A stretch of 64,000 nucleotides of DNA, from assembly GCF_003111685.1 (NCBI RefSeq), contig NZ_CP022190.1:768001-832000 (forward strand). Reading direction: 5' to 3'. The translations under genes were made by a program, and so were the position numbers. The notes below the pieces were generated by a model that did no database searches, was not told where the DNA came from, and saw nothing but the letters and a program-made list of their open reading frames with translations. This document shows, one piece after another, positions 42,922-52,094 of the stretch. Position 1 is the first letter of the stretch. The number at the start of each line of letters is the position of its first letter. The stretch comes from Alloyangia pacifica (GTDB lineage: Bacteria > Pseudomonadota > Alphaproteobacteria > Rhodobacterales > Rhodobacteraceae).

Positions 42922-45154
42922 CCTGATAAACATGCAGGGCCAGGGCCACGTCCGCCTTGGCTCCAGCACCGGGCAGGCGCTGACCCGGCGCGACGGCAGG
43001 CTCAAGGTCACCGGCACCGCCACCTATGCCGCCGACAACCGCCCGGACGGGCTGCTGCATGCGGTGCTCGCCACCGCCGGCATCGCCAAAGGGCGCGTCG
43101 CCCATCTCGACGTCGCCGCCGCCGAGGCGCATTCGGGGGTGGTGAAGGTCTACACGCCGGGCAATGCGCCCAAGCTGGCGATCAGCCCGGACGAGAAGAT
43201 CCACCCCTTCGTCTGGCGCATGGAGACGCTGACCGACGATCGCGTGCGCTACGCCGGCCAGCCGATCGCACTGGTGCTGGCCGAGACGCTCGAGGCCGCG
43301 ACCGAGGGCGCACGGCTGCTCGCCCCGCGCTACGCGGCGGAGCCGCACAGGGTCACGCTGGATAACGCAGAGCCCTTCGACAACGACACGACCGCCTTTG
43401 GTCGCCCCGCGGCGCATAGCTCGGGCGACGTCGATGCGGCGCGCGAGGGCGCGGCGCTCCATGTGCAGACCATCGTCGAGACATCGCCGCAATACCACAA
43501 CGCCCTCGAGCCCCATGCCATCACCGCCCGCTGGGACGGCGCGCGGCTCGAGATCGACACCCCCAACCAGGCGATTGGCCTGTCGAAGCAGACCTTCGCG
43601 GCCTTCCTCGGGATCGATCCGTCGCAGATCTTGCTGCGCAGCCCGTTCATCGGCGGCGGCTTCGGTTCGAAGGCGATCCTCTATGGGGGGCAGCTTCTGG
43701 CGGTGCTCGCGGCGCGCGACCTGGACCGACCGGTGAAGCTGGTGCTGAGGCGCGACCAGATGTACGGGCCCGTGGGGCATCGCGCGCCCACCCGTCAGTC
43801 CCTGCGGATCGACCTCGACGAGACCGGCGCTATCGCGGCGCTGGAGCATGACACGGTCACGCTGACCTCGACCTTCGACCAGTTCCTCGAAGCTGCATCC
43901 AACGCCTCGCACAGCCTTTACGCCGCGCCCAACCTGCGCACCGCGCACCACGGCCGGCGTGCGGACGTGGGCACCCCGGGGCCGATGCGCGCGCCGGGCG
44001 AGGCACCGGGCTCGGCGGCGCTCGAGATCGCCATGGACGCCGCGGCGCAGGCGGCTGGCATGGACCCGCTGGAGTTCCGCCTGAAGAACTACTCCGAGAG
44101 CGACCCCTCGACCGGGCTGGTGTTTTCCTCGAAGGCCCTTCGCGAATGCTATGCCGAGGCGGCGAAACGCTTTGGCTGGTCCGGGCGTCCCGACGCACCA
44201 CGCAGCCTGCGCGAGGGGCGGCTGCTGAAGGGATGGGGCATGGGCACGGCGCAGTTTCCCTGCCCGATGTTCCAGGCCGCTGCCCATGCCACACTCCGCG
44301 CCGACGGCACCGCGGTGATCGAGACGTCGGCCGCCGACATGGGGCAGGGCACCTGGACCGCGCTGGCGCAGATCGCCGCCGATGGTCTGGGGATCGACCT
44401 CGACAAGGTGGAGTTCCGCTCGGGCCATTCGGACTTGCCCGATGCGGGGGTCGCCGGGGGGTCGGGTCATACCGCAACCGCCGGGACCGCGCTCTTCAAC
44501 GCCGGGGCGGATGCGGTACGCCAGCTGGCAGAGCTGGCTACGACCGATCCTGCCTCGCCGCTTTTCGGGGCTGGCAACGCCGGGGTCACGGCGCGCGCCG
44601 GGCGGCTCTGGCACAACGATGACGAGCGCTCGGAGTCATATGAGGACATCCTCGCCCGAGCCGGGCTCGAGTTGGTCCGGGGCGAAGGCAAAGGTGCGCG
44701 CGAGGGCGAGCCCGAGCGGGCAATGTTCTCACATGGGGCGGTCTTTGCCGAAGTGCTGGTGGATCCCGACCTCGGTCAGGTGCGGGTCAGCCGCCTCATC
44801 GGTGCCTTCGCCGCCGGGCGGATCATCAACCCGCGGCTGGCACGCAGTCAGCTTGTGGGTGGGATGATCTGGGGCATCGGCATGGCACTGCAGGAAGAGG
44901 CCCTGCACGACCCGCGCACGGGCCGGCTGACCAATGCCGACCTTGCAGGCTACCACGTGCCGGTCAATGCCGACGTGCCGATGATAGAGGCCATGACCGT
45001 GCACGAGGACGATCCCTACGTGAACGCGCTCGGGATCAAGGGCGTGGGCGAGATCGGCGTCACCGGCACGGTGGGGGCCATCGGCAACGCGGTTTGGCAC
45101 GCCACCGGGGTGCAGCCGAGGCGCTTCCCGATCCATCCCGAAAGCCTGATCTGA
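42914..45154 (+). CDS. Aldehyde oxidoreductase, molybdenum cofactor subunit (PaoC/YagR-like)
   Basis: This 746-residue large subunit binds the molybdopterin cofactor and oxidises aldehydes, probably aromatic ones. Visible motifs are SPFIGGGFGSKAIL, GTPGPMRAPGEAPGSAALE and the C-terminal GVGEIGVTGTVGAIGNAV, which carries the catalytic Glu. The ATG at 42914 is fixed by GCAGGAG. No XdhC/PaoD-type maturation gene lies in the window, so the sulfurating chaperone must be elsewhere. Confidence 0.92.
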   Translation: MDDLINMQGQGHVRLGSSTGQALTRRDGRLKVTGTATYAADNRPDGLLHAVLATAGIAKGRVAHLDVAAAEAHSGVVKVYTPGNAPKLAISPDEKIHPFVWRMETLTDDRVRYAGQPIALVLAETLEAATEGARLLAPRYAAEPHRVTLDNAEPFDNDTTAFGRPAAHSSGDVDAAREGAALHVQTIVETSPQYHNALEPHAITARWDGARLEIDTPNQAIGLSKQTFAAFLGIDPSQILLRSPFIGGGFGSKAILYGGQLLAVLAARDLDRPVKLVLRRDQMYGPVGHRAPTRQSLRIDLDETGAIAALEHDTVTLTSTFDQFLEAASNASHSLYAAPNLRTAHHGRRADVGTPGPMRAPGEAPGSAALEIAMDAAAQAAGMDPLEFRLKNYSESDPSTGLVFSSKALRECYAEAAKRFGWSGRPDAPRSLREGRLLKGWGMGTAQFPCPMFQAAAHATLRADGTAVIETSAADMGQGTWTALAQIAADGLGIDLDKVEFRSGHSDLPDAGVAGGSGHTATAGTALFNAGADAVRQLAELATTDPASPLFGAGNAGVTARAGRLWHNDDERSESYEDILARAGLELVRGEGKGAREGEPERAMFSHGAVFAEVLVDPDLGQVRVSRLIGAFAAGRIINPRLARSQLVGGMIWGIGMALQEEALHDPRTGRLTNADLAGYHVPVNADVPMIEAMTVHEDDPYVNALGIKGVGEIGVTGTVGAIGNAVWHATGVQPRRFPIHPESLI

Positions 45155-45539
45155 AAAGGCACCCCCGGCGCGCCCTTGCCGCGCGCCGGGGCTACCCGGG
45201 CCAAGGACCGGCAGTGGGGTCGCAGCGAGAACGAAAAACGAGGCGGCGGCCAAAAGACGTCTCGCTTTGCAAAGCGCGGCCGCGCCGCCACCCTCGGCGA
45301 GAATGGAACTCGGGGGCTTATCGCCGAAGTAGAATTCGGCCTCGGGGCGGCGGATCGGCGGGTTCTTGCCGCTCTTCTTGCGCCGCTATGGGGGCGGCTC
45401 AGGAAACTCTTGCTCTTCTCGGGCGATCGGCGATCCTGAGACCTGATTTTCAGAAGATATTTTCATCCCTCGCGCGCCGGTCACCGACCCCGTGCGGCGC
45501 GACATTGCATTTCAGACGCGAAGCCCATGGAGGATTGTC
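45155..45539. other. 385-base intergenic region with hairpins
   Basis: No gene is firmly supported. It starts with a strong hairpin (45163-45191), then has a perfect 14-base palindrome CGCTTTGCAAAGCG (45263-45276) and an AT-richer stretch around 45415-45470 that may hold the promoter of the ABC exporter operon. An 87-codon open frame (45176-45439) is very basic, lacks a ribosome site and resembles no family. Confidence 0.45.
45163..45191. terminator. Hairpin after the molybdenum oxidoreductase operon
   Basis: CCCCGGCGCGC and GCGCGCCGGGG form a perfect 11-base stem with a 7-base loop, 8 bases after the stop codon. No T-tract follows. It probably marks the end of the operon. Confidence 0.6.
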
Positions 45540-47333
45540 TTGGGCGGTACGATGGCTCGCATCCTGTTTCTGCTCGACACGCAGGCCCGCCAGCGGCTCT
45601 GGCGGGTGCTTGCCGTGAGCATCGGCATGGGCCTTGCCGACATGGCGGCGGTGCTTTCGATCGCGCCCTTCCTGATGGTCGCGGCGAGCCCGCAGAAGGC
45701 GCTCGGAAATCCCATGCTCGTCGGGCTGCGCGACGCGCTCGGGATTGGCGGAGAGACCGGTTTCCTGGTGCTGCTGGCGCTCGCCTCGCTGGGGATGCTG
45801 ACCGCGGCCATCGTCTTTCGCATCTGGGGCTTCACCTACCTGCGCGGTTTCGTGCGCGGGCAGAGCGTCAGCCTTGCCTCGCGGCTGGTCTCACGCTACA
45901 TGCGCGCGCCGCTCGACACCCGGCTTCGGCGGCATTCGGCGGAACTGGTCAGCAACATCCAGTCCGAGGTCGAGCGGGTGGTCAACGGCGTGATGATGAA
46001 CGCGGTCCGGCTGCTTACCGCGCTCAGCACCGCGCTGTCGCTGGCCGTGATGCTGGTGGTGGTCGAGCCGCGCGCCGCGCTGACCATGGGGCTGTTGCTG
46101 GGGCTCGGCTACGGCGCGATCTTCGCCGCCGTGCGCGGGCCGATGCGCCGTGTCGGCGACGCCCGCATGGGTGCCACGCGCGAGACCGCGCGGCTGCTCA
46201 GTGAGGCGCTCTCGGGCTCGCGAGAGGTAAAACTCTACGGCATGGAGCGCAGCTATCTCGAACGCTTCGAAGAGGCCTTCCGCCACCGCGCCGAGGCCAC
46301 CACCACCGCCGATCTCTTGCGCGATATCCCCAAGTCGGTGCTCGAGGTGCTGACCTTCGGCACGATGATCCTCATCGTGATCTGGACCCTCGCCGAGCAG
46401 GGTGAGGGCAGCAGCGCCCTTCCGGTCGTCGCGCTTTATGCCTTTGCCGCGGCACGGCTTTTCCCGGCGCTCCAGCGCATCTACGCCTCGGCGGCAGCGC
46501 TGAGGGGCGATCTGCCGGCGGTGGACGAGCTGCATGCCGATCTCGTTGCGGTCGAGGGGGTGGACCTGTCGGATGCACTTGCGGTCGAGGGACTTCCGCT
46601 CGAAGAGGCGCTCGAGCTGCGCGGCGTCGGCTACGATTATCCCGACGGGCAGCGCCAGCTTATCCGCGACCTCGATCTCAGGGTGCCAGCAAAGCGCATC
46701 GTCGGCCTCGTCGGGGCCACCGGAGCGGGCAAGAGCACCATCCTCGACATGCTGACCGGGCTGATCCGTCCCGGCAGCGGCGGGCTCTACGTGGATGGCA
46801 CGAGGATCACCCCCGAAAACCTTGCCCGCTGGCGTCGCTCGGTGGCCTATGTGCCGCAGGACAGTTGCATGATCGAGGGCAGCATCGGGGACAACATCCG
46901 CTTTGGCTTCGCTCCCGGGGCAGACGCTGCCGCGGCGCTGCGCCGGGCCGGGTGCTTCGCCGGGCTGGACGGCCTGATTGCCGAGCTGCCGCGGGGCTAC
47001 GACACCCCGCTCGGCGAACGGGGCCAGAGCCTGTCGGTCGGCCAGCGTCAGCGCATCGGCATCGCCCGGGCGATCTACCGCGACCCGGCGTTGCTTGTGC
47101 TCGACGAGTCGACCTCCGCGCTGGACACCATCAGCGAGGCCGAGCTTACCGCCGCCGTGCAGGCGCTGCGCGGGCGCACCACGGTGGTGATCGTGGCGCA
47201 TCGGCTCAGCTCGGTGCGCAATTGCGACCTCATCTACCTGATCGGTGCGGGCCGGGTGCTTGAACAGGGCCGTTACGACGAGCTGACCGGGCGCGACTCG
47301 AAATTCCACGCCTTCCACCGGGCCGGCACATGA
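45540..47333 (+). CDS. ABC exporter, fused membrane and ATPase domains
   Basis: This protein of about 597 residues has a six-helix type I exporter membrane domain (to about residue 330), then an ATPase with Walker A VGATGAGKST, signature LSVGQRQRIGIARAI and Walker B LLVLDESTSALD. The TTG at 45540 has GGAGG six bases before it; an ATG at 45552 is the alternative. No C39 peptidase domain is present. The downstream glycosyltransferase and radical SAM genes suggest export of a glycan, glycolipid or modified peptide. Confidence 0.87.
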   Translation: MGGTMARILFLLDTQARQRLWRVLAVSIGMGLADMAAVLSIAPFLMVAASPQKALGNPMLVGLRDALGIGGETGFLVLLALASLGMLTAAIVFRIWGFTYLRGFVRGQSVSLASRLVSRYMRAPLDTRLRRHSAELVSNIQSEVERVVNGVMMNAVRLLTALSTALSLAVMLVVVEPRAALTMGLLLGLGYGAIFAAVRGPMRRVGDARMGATRETARLLSEALSGSREVKLYGMERSYLERFEEAFRHRAEATTTADLLRDIPKSVLEVLTFGTMILIVIWTLAEQGEGSSALPVVALYAFAAARLFPALQRIYASAAALRGDLPAVDELHADLVAVEGVDLSDALAVEGLPLEEALELRGVGYDYPDGQRQLIRDLDLRVPAKRIVGLVGATGAGKSTILDMLTGLIRPGSGGLYVDGTRITPENLARWRRSVAYVPQDSCMIEGSIGDNIRFGFAPGADAAAALRRAGCFAGLDGLIAELPRGYDTPLGERGQSLSVGQRQRIGIARAIYRDPALLVLDESTSALDTISEAELTAAVQALRGRTTVVIVAHRLSSVRNCDLIYLIGAGRVLEQGRYDELTGRDSKFHAFHRAGT

Positions 47334-48538
47334 GCGCCGCGCCGGGTCTCGGGACCAGTCAATCGCGGACACCGCTGCGGGTGGCGCAGGTCATCGGCAA
47401 CCTCGAATGGGGCGGCACGCAGGAGCTGCTGGTCTACCTCGCCGAGCGCCAGAGGGTCGAGCGGCTGGAGCTGCGGGTCTTTGTGCTGTCGGAGCCCGTC
47501 GACACCCCTTATGCCGCGCGGCTGGAGCGCGTCGGCGTGCCGGTCACCCATCTGCGGCGCGGCGCCGGGGGCCTGCCGGGGCTGGTGCACCGCCTTGCCA
47601 CCGAGTTCCGCGGCTGCGGCGTGCAGCTGGCCCATGCCCACCTGCGGCTGGCCAATACCGTGGCGCCCCCCGCCGGGCGGTTGGCCGGGGTGCCGGTGCT
47701 GGGCGGGCTGCACCTGCCGCCGCCGGGGCCCGGTCGCCGGGCGCGGCTGCTTGGGCTTGCCGAGGCGCAGGCGCTCCGCCGCGCCGCCAGCGGGGTCATT
47801 GCCTGTTCCGAGAGCGTGGCCAGCGGCAACCGCGCGCGGCTCGGCGGGCTCTCTCTTGCGACGCTGCCCAATCCTGCGCCGCCGCCGCCCGATCTATCCG
47901 AGATCGAGCGCCGTCGCCGCTCGGGCCGGGTTCCCGGCGATCCCGCGCGCTTTCTCGTCGTCGGACGGCTGTCGCCGGAAAAGGACGTCGACACCGTGCT
48001 CCGGGCCGCCGGCCGACTTGCTCAGCGCGGCGTGCCCTTCGAGCTGGGGATCGCCGGAGAGGGCGCTTGCCGCGCCGCGCTGGAGCACTGCGCGCAGGCG
48101 CTTGCGCTGCGCGATCACGTACGCTTTCTCGGCGCCCGCGCCGATGTGCCCGAGCTGCTGAGCCGCCACGATGTCTACGTCAGCGCCTCGCGCGCCGAGG
48201 GCCTGTCGATTGCGCTTCTGGAGGCCATGAGCCACGCCTTGCCGGTCATCGCGACCCCGGCGGGCAGCGCCTTTGCGGTGGTTGACGGCAGCGTCGGGCG
48301 GCGGGTGCTGCAGGGCGATCCCGAGGCGCTGGCCCGCGCCATGACCGAGCTTGCCGGTGACCCGGTGCTGCGCGCCGAGCTCGGGCGGGCGGGGCGGGCC
48401 CGGGTGCTGCGCAGCTACCGGGTCGAGGATTGGAGTGCTGCGCTGCGCCGTCTCTACAGCAAGACCCTTGAGGGCGACTTCCCCGGCGAGACCGGCCCGG
48501 CGCCGCACCGCGCGGCTGTTCCCGCCGGTGAGGATTGA
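47330..48538 (+). CDS. Glycosyltransferase, GT4-like
   Basis: This 402-residue GT-B fold glycosyltransferase has an N-terminal acceptor domain (VAQVIGNLEWGGTQELLVYLAE) and a C-terminal nucleotide-sugar domain with FLVVGRLSPEKDVDTVLRAA and SRAEGLSIALLEAMSHALPVIATPAGS, which holds the E-x7-E type motif of family 4. Its ATG overlaps the exporter stop codon (ATGA). The sugar and acceptor are unknown; cell-surface polymer synthesis is likely. Confidence 0.88.
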   Translation: MSAAPGLGTSQSRTPLRVAQVIGNLEWGGTQELLVYLAERQRVERLELRVFVLSEPVDTPYAARLERVGVPVTHLRRGAGGLPGLVHRLATEFRGCGVQLAHAHLRLANTVAPPAGRLAGVPVLGGLHLPPPGPGRRARLLGLAEAQALRRAASGVIACSESVASGNRARLGGLSLATLPNPAPPPPDLSEIERRRRSGRVPGDPARFLVVGRLSPEKDVDTVLRAAGRLAQRGVPFELGIAGEGACRAALEHCAQALALRDHVRFLGARADVPELLSRHDVYVSASRAEGLSIALLEAMSHALPVIATPAGSAFAVVDGSVGRRVLQGDPEALARAMTELAGDPVLRAELGRAGRARVLRSYRVEDWSAALRRLYSKTLEGDFPGETGPAPHRAAVPAGED

Positions 48539-48581
48539 ACACAACACGCGAAAAACGACCCAACACGGAGGAGAGGACACC

Positions 48582-49709
48582 ATGCCGAACGGCAACAAGA
48601 TCGATAGGCGCGTCAAGTCGGCGCTGCAGGGCTCGCCGCTCTACGCGCCCGCCAAGGTGGTCAAGGAGAGCCTGCGCCGGGCGCATTTCTCCATGGCGCA
48701 GGTCAGCGACAAGCTGGTGCGCCCGGCCCCGCACGAGGTCTTCCTGAGCTTGACGTCTAACTGCAATCTTCGTTGTGGCGCATGCTGTTACGGAAGAGAC
48801 TTCATGCACGGAACGCAGCTGCCCTGGGAGATCGGCGCGCAGCTCATCGACGATTGCAAGGAGCTTGGCATCGGCAATATCCGGCTCTATGGCGGTGAGC
48901 CGCTGCTGCACCGCGACCTCGACAAGTTCGTCGCCCGTATCCGCGACCGCGGCCTCAACATGTATGTCACCACCAACGGGCTGCTGCTCGACAAGAAGAT
49001 CGACAAGCTGGTCGACGCGGGCCTGCGCAAGGTCTCGGTCGGGCTCTACGGTCTGGGACAGGACTACGACGACTACGTGCAGCGCCGCGGCTCTTTCGAG
49101 CTGGTCAAGACATCGCTGACCGAGACCCGCCGCCGCTATGGCGCCGACAAGCTGCCGATGAGCCTCGACTGGCTGCTCATGCGCGGCACCGGCAAGCCGG
49201 AGACGGTGCGCGACACGCTGCAGTTCGCCCGCGATCTCGACATGCAGGTCTACATCAACCTGATCCACTATTCGCTGCCGTACTTCGTGAAAAAGGATGA
49301 GGCGGGCGACAACCAGCCCTTCTGGTTCGAGGAGGAGGACCGCCCGCTGCTCGACGAACTTTGCGGCATCCTGCTCGAAGCCAAGAAGAAGGAGCCGGAC
49401 CTCATCCGCAACACCGAGCGCGGCATCCGCTCGATCCCCGACTGGCTGATCCGCAAGGAGAAGATGCGTTTGCCCTGCACCAGTTACGACATGCTCTGGA
49501 TCGGTCCCGACGGCACGGTGCAGCTTTGCTTCGTGACCTTCAAGATGGGCGATCTGCATAAGCAGCGGCTCACCGAGATGCTCTTTACCGAGAAACACAA
49601 GCGATTTTCCCGCGATGCCTTCAATCTCAACTGTCCGAACTGCAACTGCGGCTACGACAAGCGGGTCAACCTGCACCGGCCATCGCGGGCGCTCTACACG
49701 CCGAGCTAG
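48582..49709 (+). CDS. Radical SAM protein with C-terminal SPASM-like Cys cluster
   Basis: This 375-residue protein has the radical SAM motif C-x3-C-x2-C (Cys61, Cys65, Cys68 in SNCNLRCGACCYG), followed by IRLYGGEPLLH. A C-terminal Cys set (LPCTSYD, QLCFVT, CPNCNCGYD) resembles SPASM/twitch domains that hold auxiliary iron-sulfur clusters. Such enzymes modify peptides, proteins or sugars. CGGAGGAGAGG precedes the ATG. It follows the glycosyltransferase by 43 bases. No precursor peptide gene is visible, so a sugar or lipid target is as likely as a peptide. Confidence 0.85.
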   Translation: MPNGNKIDRRVKSALQGSPLYAPAKVVKESLRRAHFSMAQVSDKLVRPAPHEVFLSLTSNCNLRCGACCYGRDFMHGTQLPWEIGAQLIDDCKELGIGNIRLYGGEPLLHRDLDKFVARIRDRGLNMYVTTNGLLLDKKIDKLVDAGLRKVSVGLYGLGQDYDDYVQRRGSFELVKTSLTETRRRYGADKLPMSLDWLLMRGTGKPETVRDTLQFARDLDMQVYINLIHYSLPYFVKKDEAGDNQPFWFEEEDRPLLDELCGILLEAKKKEPDLIRNTERGIRSIPDWLIRKEKMRLPCTSYDMLWIGPDGTVQLCFVTFKMGDLHKQRLTEMLFTEKHKRFSRDAFNLNCPNCNCGYDKRVNLHRPSRALYTPS

Positions 49710-49835
49710 GACAGGGTGACCCCCGGGCTCGCGGCGGTTGCCGGGCGTGTCCGCGAGCCGGGGAGACGCGGGCCGGCGCGGACACTGGGAGTGGATGCCG
49801 GGAGCGGACACAAGGCGCGGCGCTCAGGGCCCGCC

Positions 49836-51839
49836 TCACTTGGTCGCGGTGATCTGCGCCGTGTGCTTGTGCTGCGCCATTTCCAGCACCGGCGCGAGCC
49901 ATCCCACCTCGTCCATGCGGCTGCTGAAGAACTCCGCCCCGGCCTGGGTGTGGTGGCCGTAGTCGGGGAAATACTTCTTCAGCGTGGCGCTGGCCGAATA
50001 ACAGATCTCCTCGGTTTCCGAGCAGACATAGTCCATCCGGTCGAGCACGATGAGGCCGGGATACCTGGCCTTGAGCCGGTCGATCTCGGCATTGGCTTCG
50101 ATCACCCGCGGCTCGGTCGCGCCGCTCTTGTAGAGCTGGTAATGCTCCCGGTTCGAGCGTGCGACGATGGTCGCGGGGTCGCTGATACCCTCGGCGAGCG
50201 CGGTGTGCACGTTCTTGTCGAAGACCGTCCACTTGCCGCCGAGATATCTCGGGAACTCGAAGATGTTCTTCACCACGATCACCCGCTTGCCGTCGTCGAG
50301 CGCGTGTCTCACCAGCCCGTCCAGCACCTGAAGATCGTCGCGTGAGTCCTTGAACCGGCTGACGATCATGACCGCATCTGCCTGGGCGTAGCTCCGCGCG
50401 CCGAAGAACTTGCTATGCGGCCCGAGCTCTCCGATTTGCGCGGTATAGCGGCCGGGTTGAATCCATTGCATGGCCTCCTTGCTGAAGAGGAGCATGTTGA
50501 AGACATCCTTGGAGTGCGAGTTGCCGACGAGCAGGAGCTTCAGCTTCCCGGTGTCGGCGCCGAACCAGTCGCGCTCCTGGTGGCCGTTGTCGCAATTCCC
50601 GAGACAGGCGAGGTTGTGGGCATAGCCGCTGAACGGCATCGCGCTGGCTTCGAGCAGGGCCATGTTGTCGTTCTCGTAGTCCAGCAGGCTGATCTGCGTG
50701 CCCAGAACATTTAACTGGCCGCTGCGGTAATCGAGCGTGTCGTAGGTGTGGATGAAGAGCCCCAGCGCGGCAAAGGTGGCAAGGCCGGTGGCGCTGATGC
50801 CGAAGAGCCTGAGCCGCCCGTACTGGCCCTTGCGCACCGGGATTTCGACGTATGTCCAGCTCAGCCAGGCGAGCCCGAGGGTCAGCGCGATCAGCCCGGC
50901 CATGATGACCCAGGACGGTTCCTCCAGCGAGTTGTGCCGGGCGAAGGCCATCAGCGGTTGGTGCCAGAGGTAGGCGCTGTATGAGATGAGCCCGATGCCG
51001 ACCATCCCCCGGGTGCTGAGCAGGCGCTGCACCAGCGTGCCGCCGGTGGCGAAGAGGAGGATCAGCGCGGCGCCGACCGTTGGCATCAGGGTGATCAGGC
51101 TCGGCGTGGGCGTCTCGGCGTCGAAGCCGAAGACGGCCGCGCAGACCAGCGCCAACCCGAGCGCCGAGAGGGCGTTGCGCAGGCCGCCAGCCAGCGGCGG
51201 ATGACCCGCGCGCAGGTAGACGGCGCAGAACGCGCCGAGGCCCAGTTCCCAGGCGCGGGCGGGCAGCAGGAAGAAGGCTGACATCGGGTCGGTGCGCACC
51301 TGCCATTGTGCCAGCCCGAGGCTGAACACGAAGATGCCGACCAGCGTCGGCAGCACCGCCCTCTGCCCGAAGCGCCAGAGCAGCATCAGCAGCAGCGGAA
51401 AGAGAATGTAGAACTGTTCTTCGACCGCGAGGCTCCAGGTATGGAGCATCGGTTTCAGCTCGGCGGCTGTGTCGAAGTAATCCGCCTCCATCCAGAACAG
51501 GATGTTCGACGAAAAGGTCGCGACCCCGAGAAGGCTGCGGACAAACTCGACGAAATCGCGTCCCTGCAGGACGAGCCAGCCCAGTCCGAGCGCGGTGAGG
51601 CTGACGAGGCAGAGCGCGGGGAGGATGCGCTTGGCGCGGCGCTCGTAGAAGCGCAGCAGGCTGAACGTGCCCCGGCTCAGCTCGTCGACGATGATGGTGG
51701 TGATCAGGTAGCCGCTGATCACGAAGAAGATGTCGACCCCCACAAAGCCGCCACCAAACAGCTTCGATCCGGCATGGAAAAGAATGACGGGGAGGACCGC
51801 GACCGTGCGCAGCCCATCGATTTCGGCGCGGTACTTCAT
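49836..51839 (-). CDS. OafA-like acyltransferase (acyltransferase-3 plus SGNH domain)
   Basis: This protein of about 667 residues has an acyltransferase-3 membrane domain (MKYRAEIDGLRTVAVLPV, GVDIFFVISGYLI, and HTWSLAVEEQFYILFPLLL) with about ten helices. It continues into a periplasmic SGNH-like domain (LLLVGNSHSKDVF near residue 440; DYGHHTQAGAEFF near the end). Such proteins O-acetylate lipopolysaccharide or other surface glycans. The ATG at 51839 gives the canonical N-terminus; a TTG at 51926 would add 29 residues. It is convergent with the radical SAM gene, supporting a surface-polysaccharide locus. Confidence 0.9.
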   Translation of the reverse strand: MKYRAEIDGLRTVAVLPVILFHAGSKLFGGGFVGVDIFFVISGYLITTIIVDELSRGTFSLLRFYERRAKRILPALCLVSLTALGLGWLVLQGRDFVEFVRSLLGVATFSSNILFWMEADYFDTAAELKPMLHTWSLAVEEQFYILFPLLLMLLWRFGQRAVLPTLVGIFVFSLGLAQWQVRTDPMSAFFLLPARAWELGLGAFCAVYLRAGHPPLAGGLRNALSALGLALVCAAVFGFDAETPTPSLITLMPTVGAALILLFATGGTLVQRLLSTRGMVGIGLISYSAYLWHQPLMAFARHNSLEEPSWVIMAGLIALTLGLAWLSWTYVEIPVRKGQYGRLRLFGISATGLATFAALGLFIHTYDTLDYRSGQLNVLGTQISLLDYENDNMALLEASAMPFSGYAHNLACLGNCDNGHQERDWFGADTGKLKLLLVGNSHSKDVFNMLLFSKEAMQWIQPGRYTAQIGELGPHSKFFGARSYAQADAVMIVSRFKDSRDDLQVLDGLVRHALDDGKRVIVVKNIFEFPRYLGGKWTVFDKNVHTALAEGISDPATIVARSNREHYQLYKSGATEPRVIEANAEIDRLKARYPGLIVLDRMDYVCSETEEICYSASATLKKYFPDYGHHTQAGAEFFSSRMDEVGWLAPVLEMAQHKHTAQITATK

Positions 51840-52094
51840 CCGGAGCAATCCGATCGACGTCAGAAAAATGAAGAAGTTGCGAAATAATGGCCGGTAAAAC
51901 GCTGGAAAAAAGGATAAATTCGGCAAATCGCCGAGCCGCTCACATCTGTCAATTTACCGCTAATAGACCGCAACCAAAACGATTACCTAGGCGCAGAGAT
52001 GCAATCCCGGGTTTAAGTCGGCTTTTTCGGCCAAGAATGGCTCATGCGCGAGCAAAGTCGCGGCATTCTCTCCGGGCTTGCAAGTTTTACGGGG

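Noticed and set aside
45176..45439. 87-codon frame upstream of the ABC exporter as a precursor peptide
   Set aside because: It has no ribosome site, no leader-core pattern and a very basic composition; it overlaps the terminator hairpin of the preceding operon.
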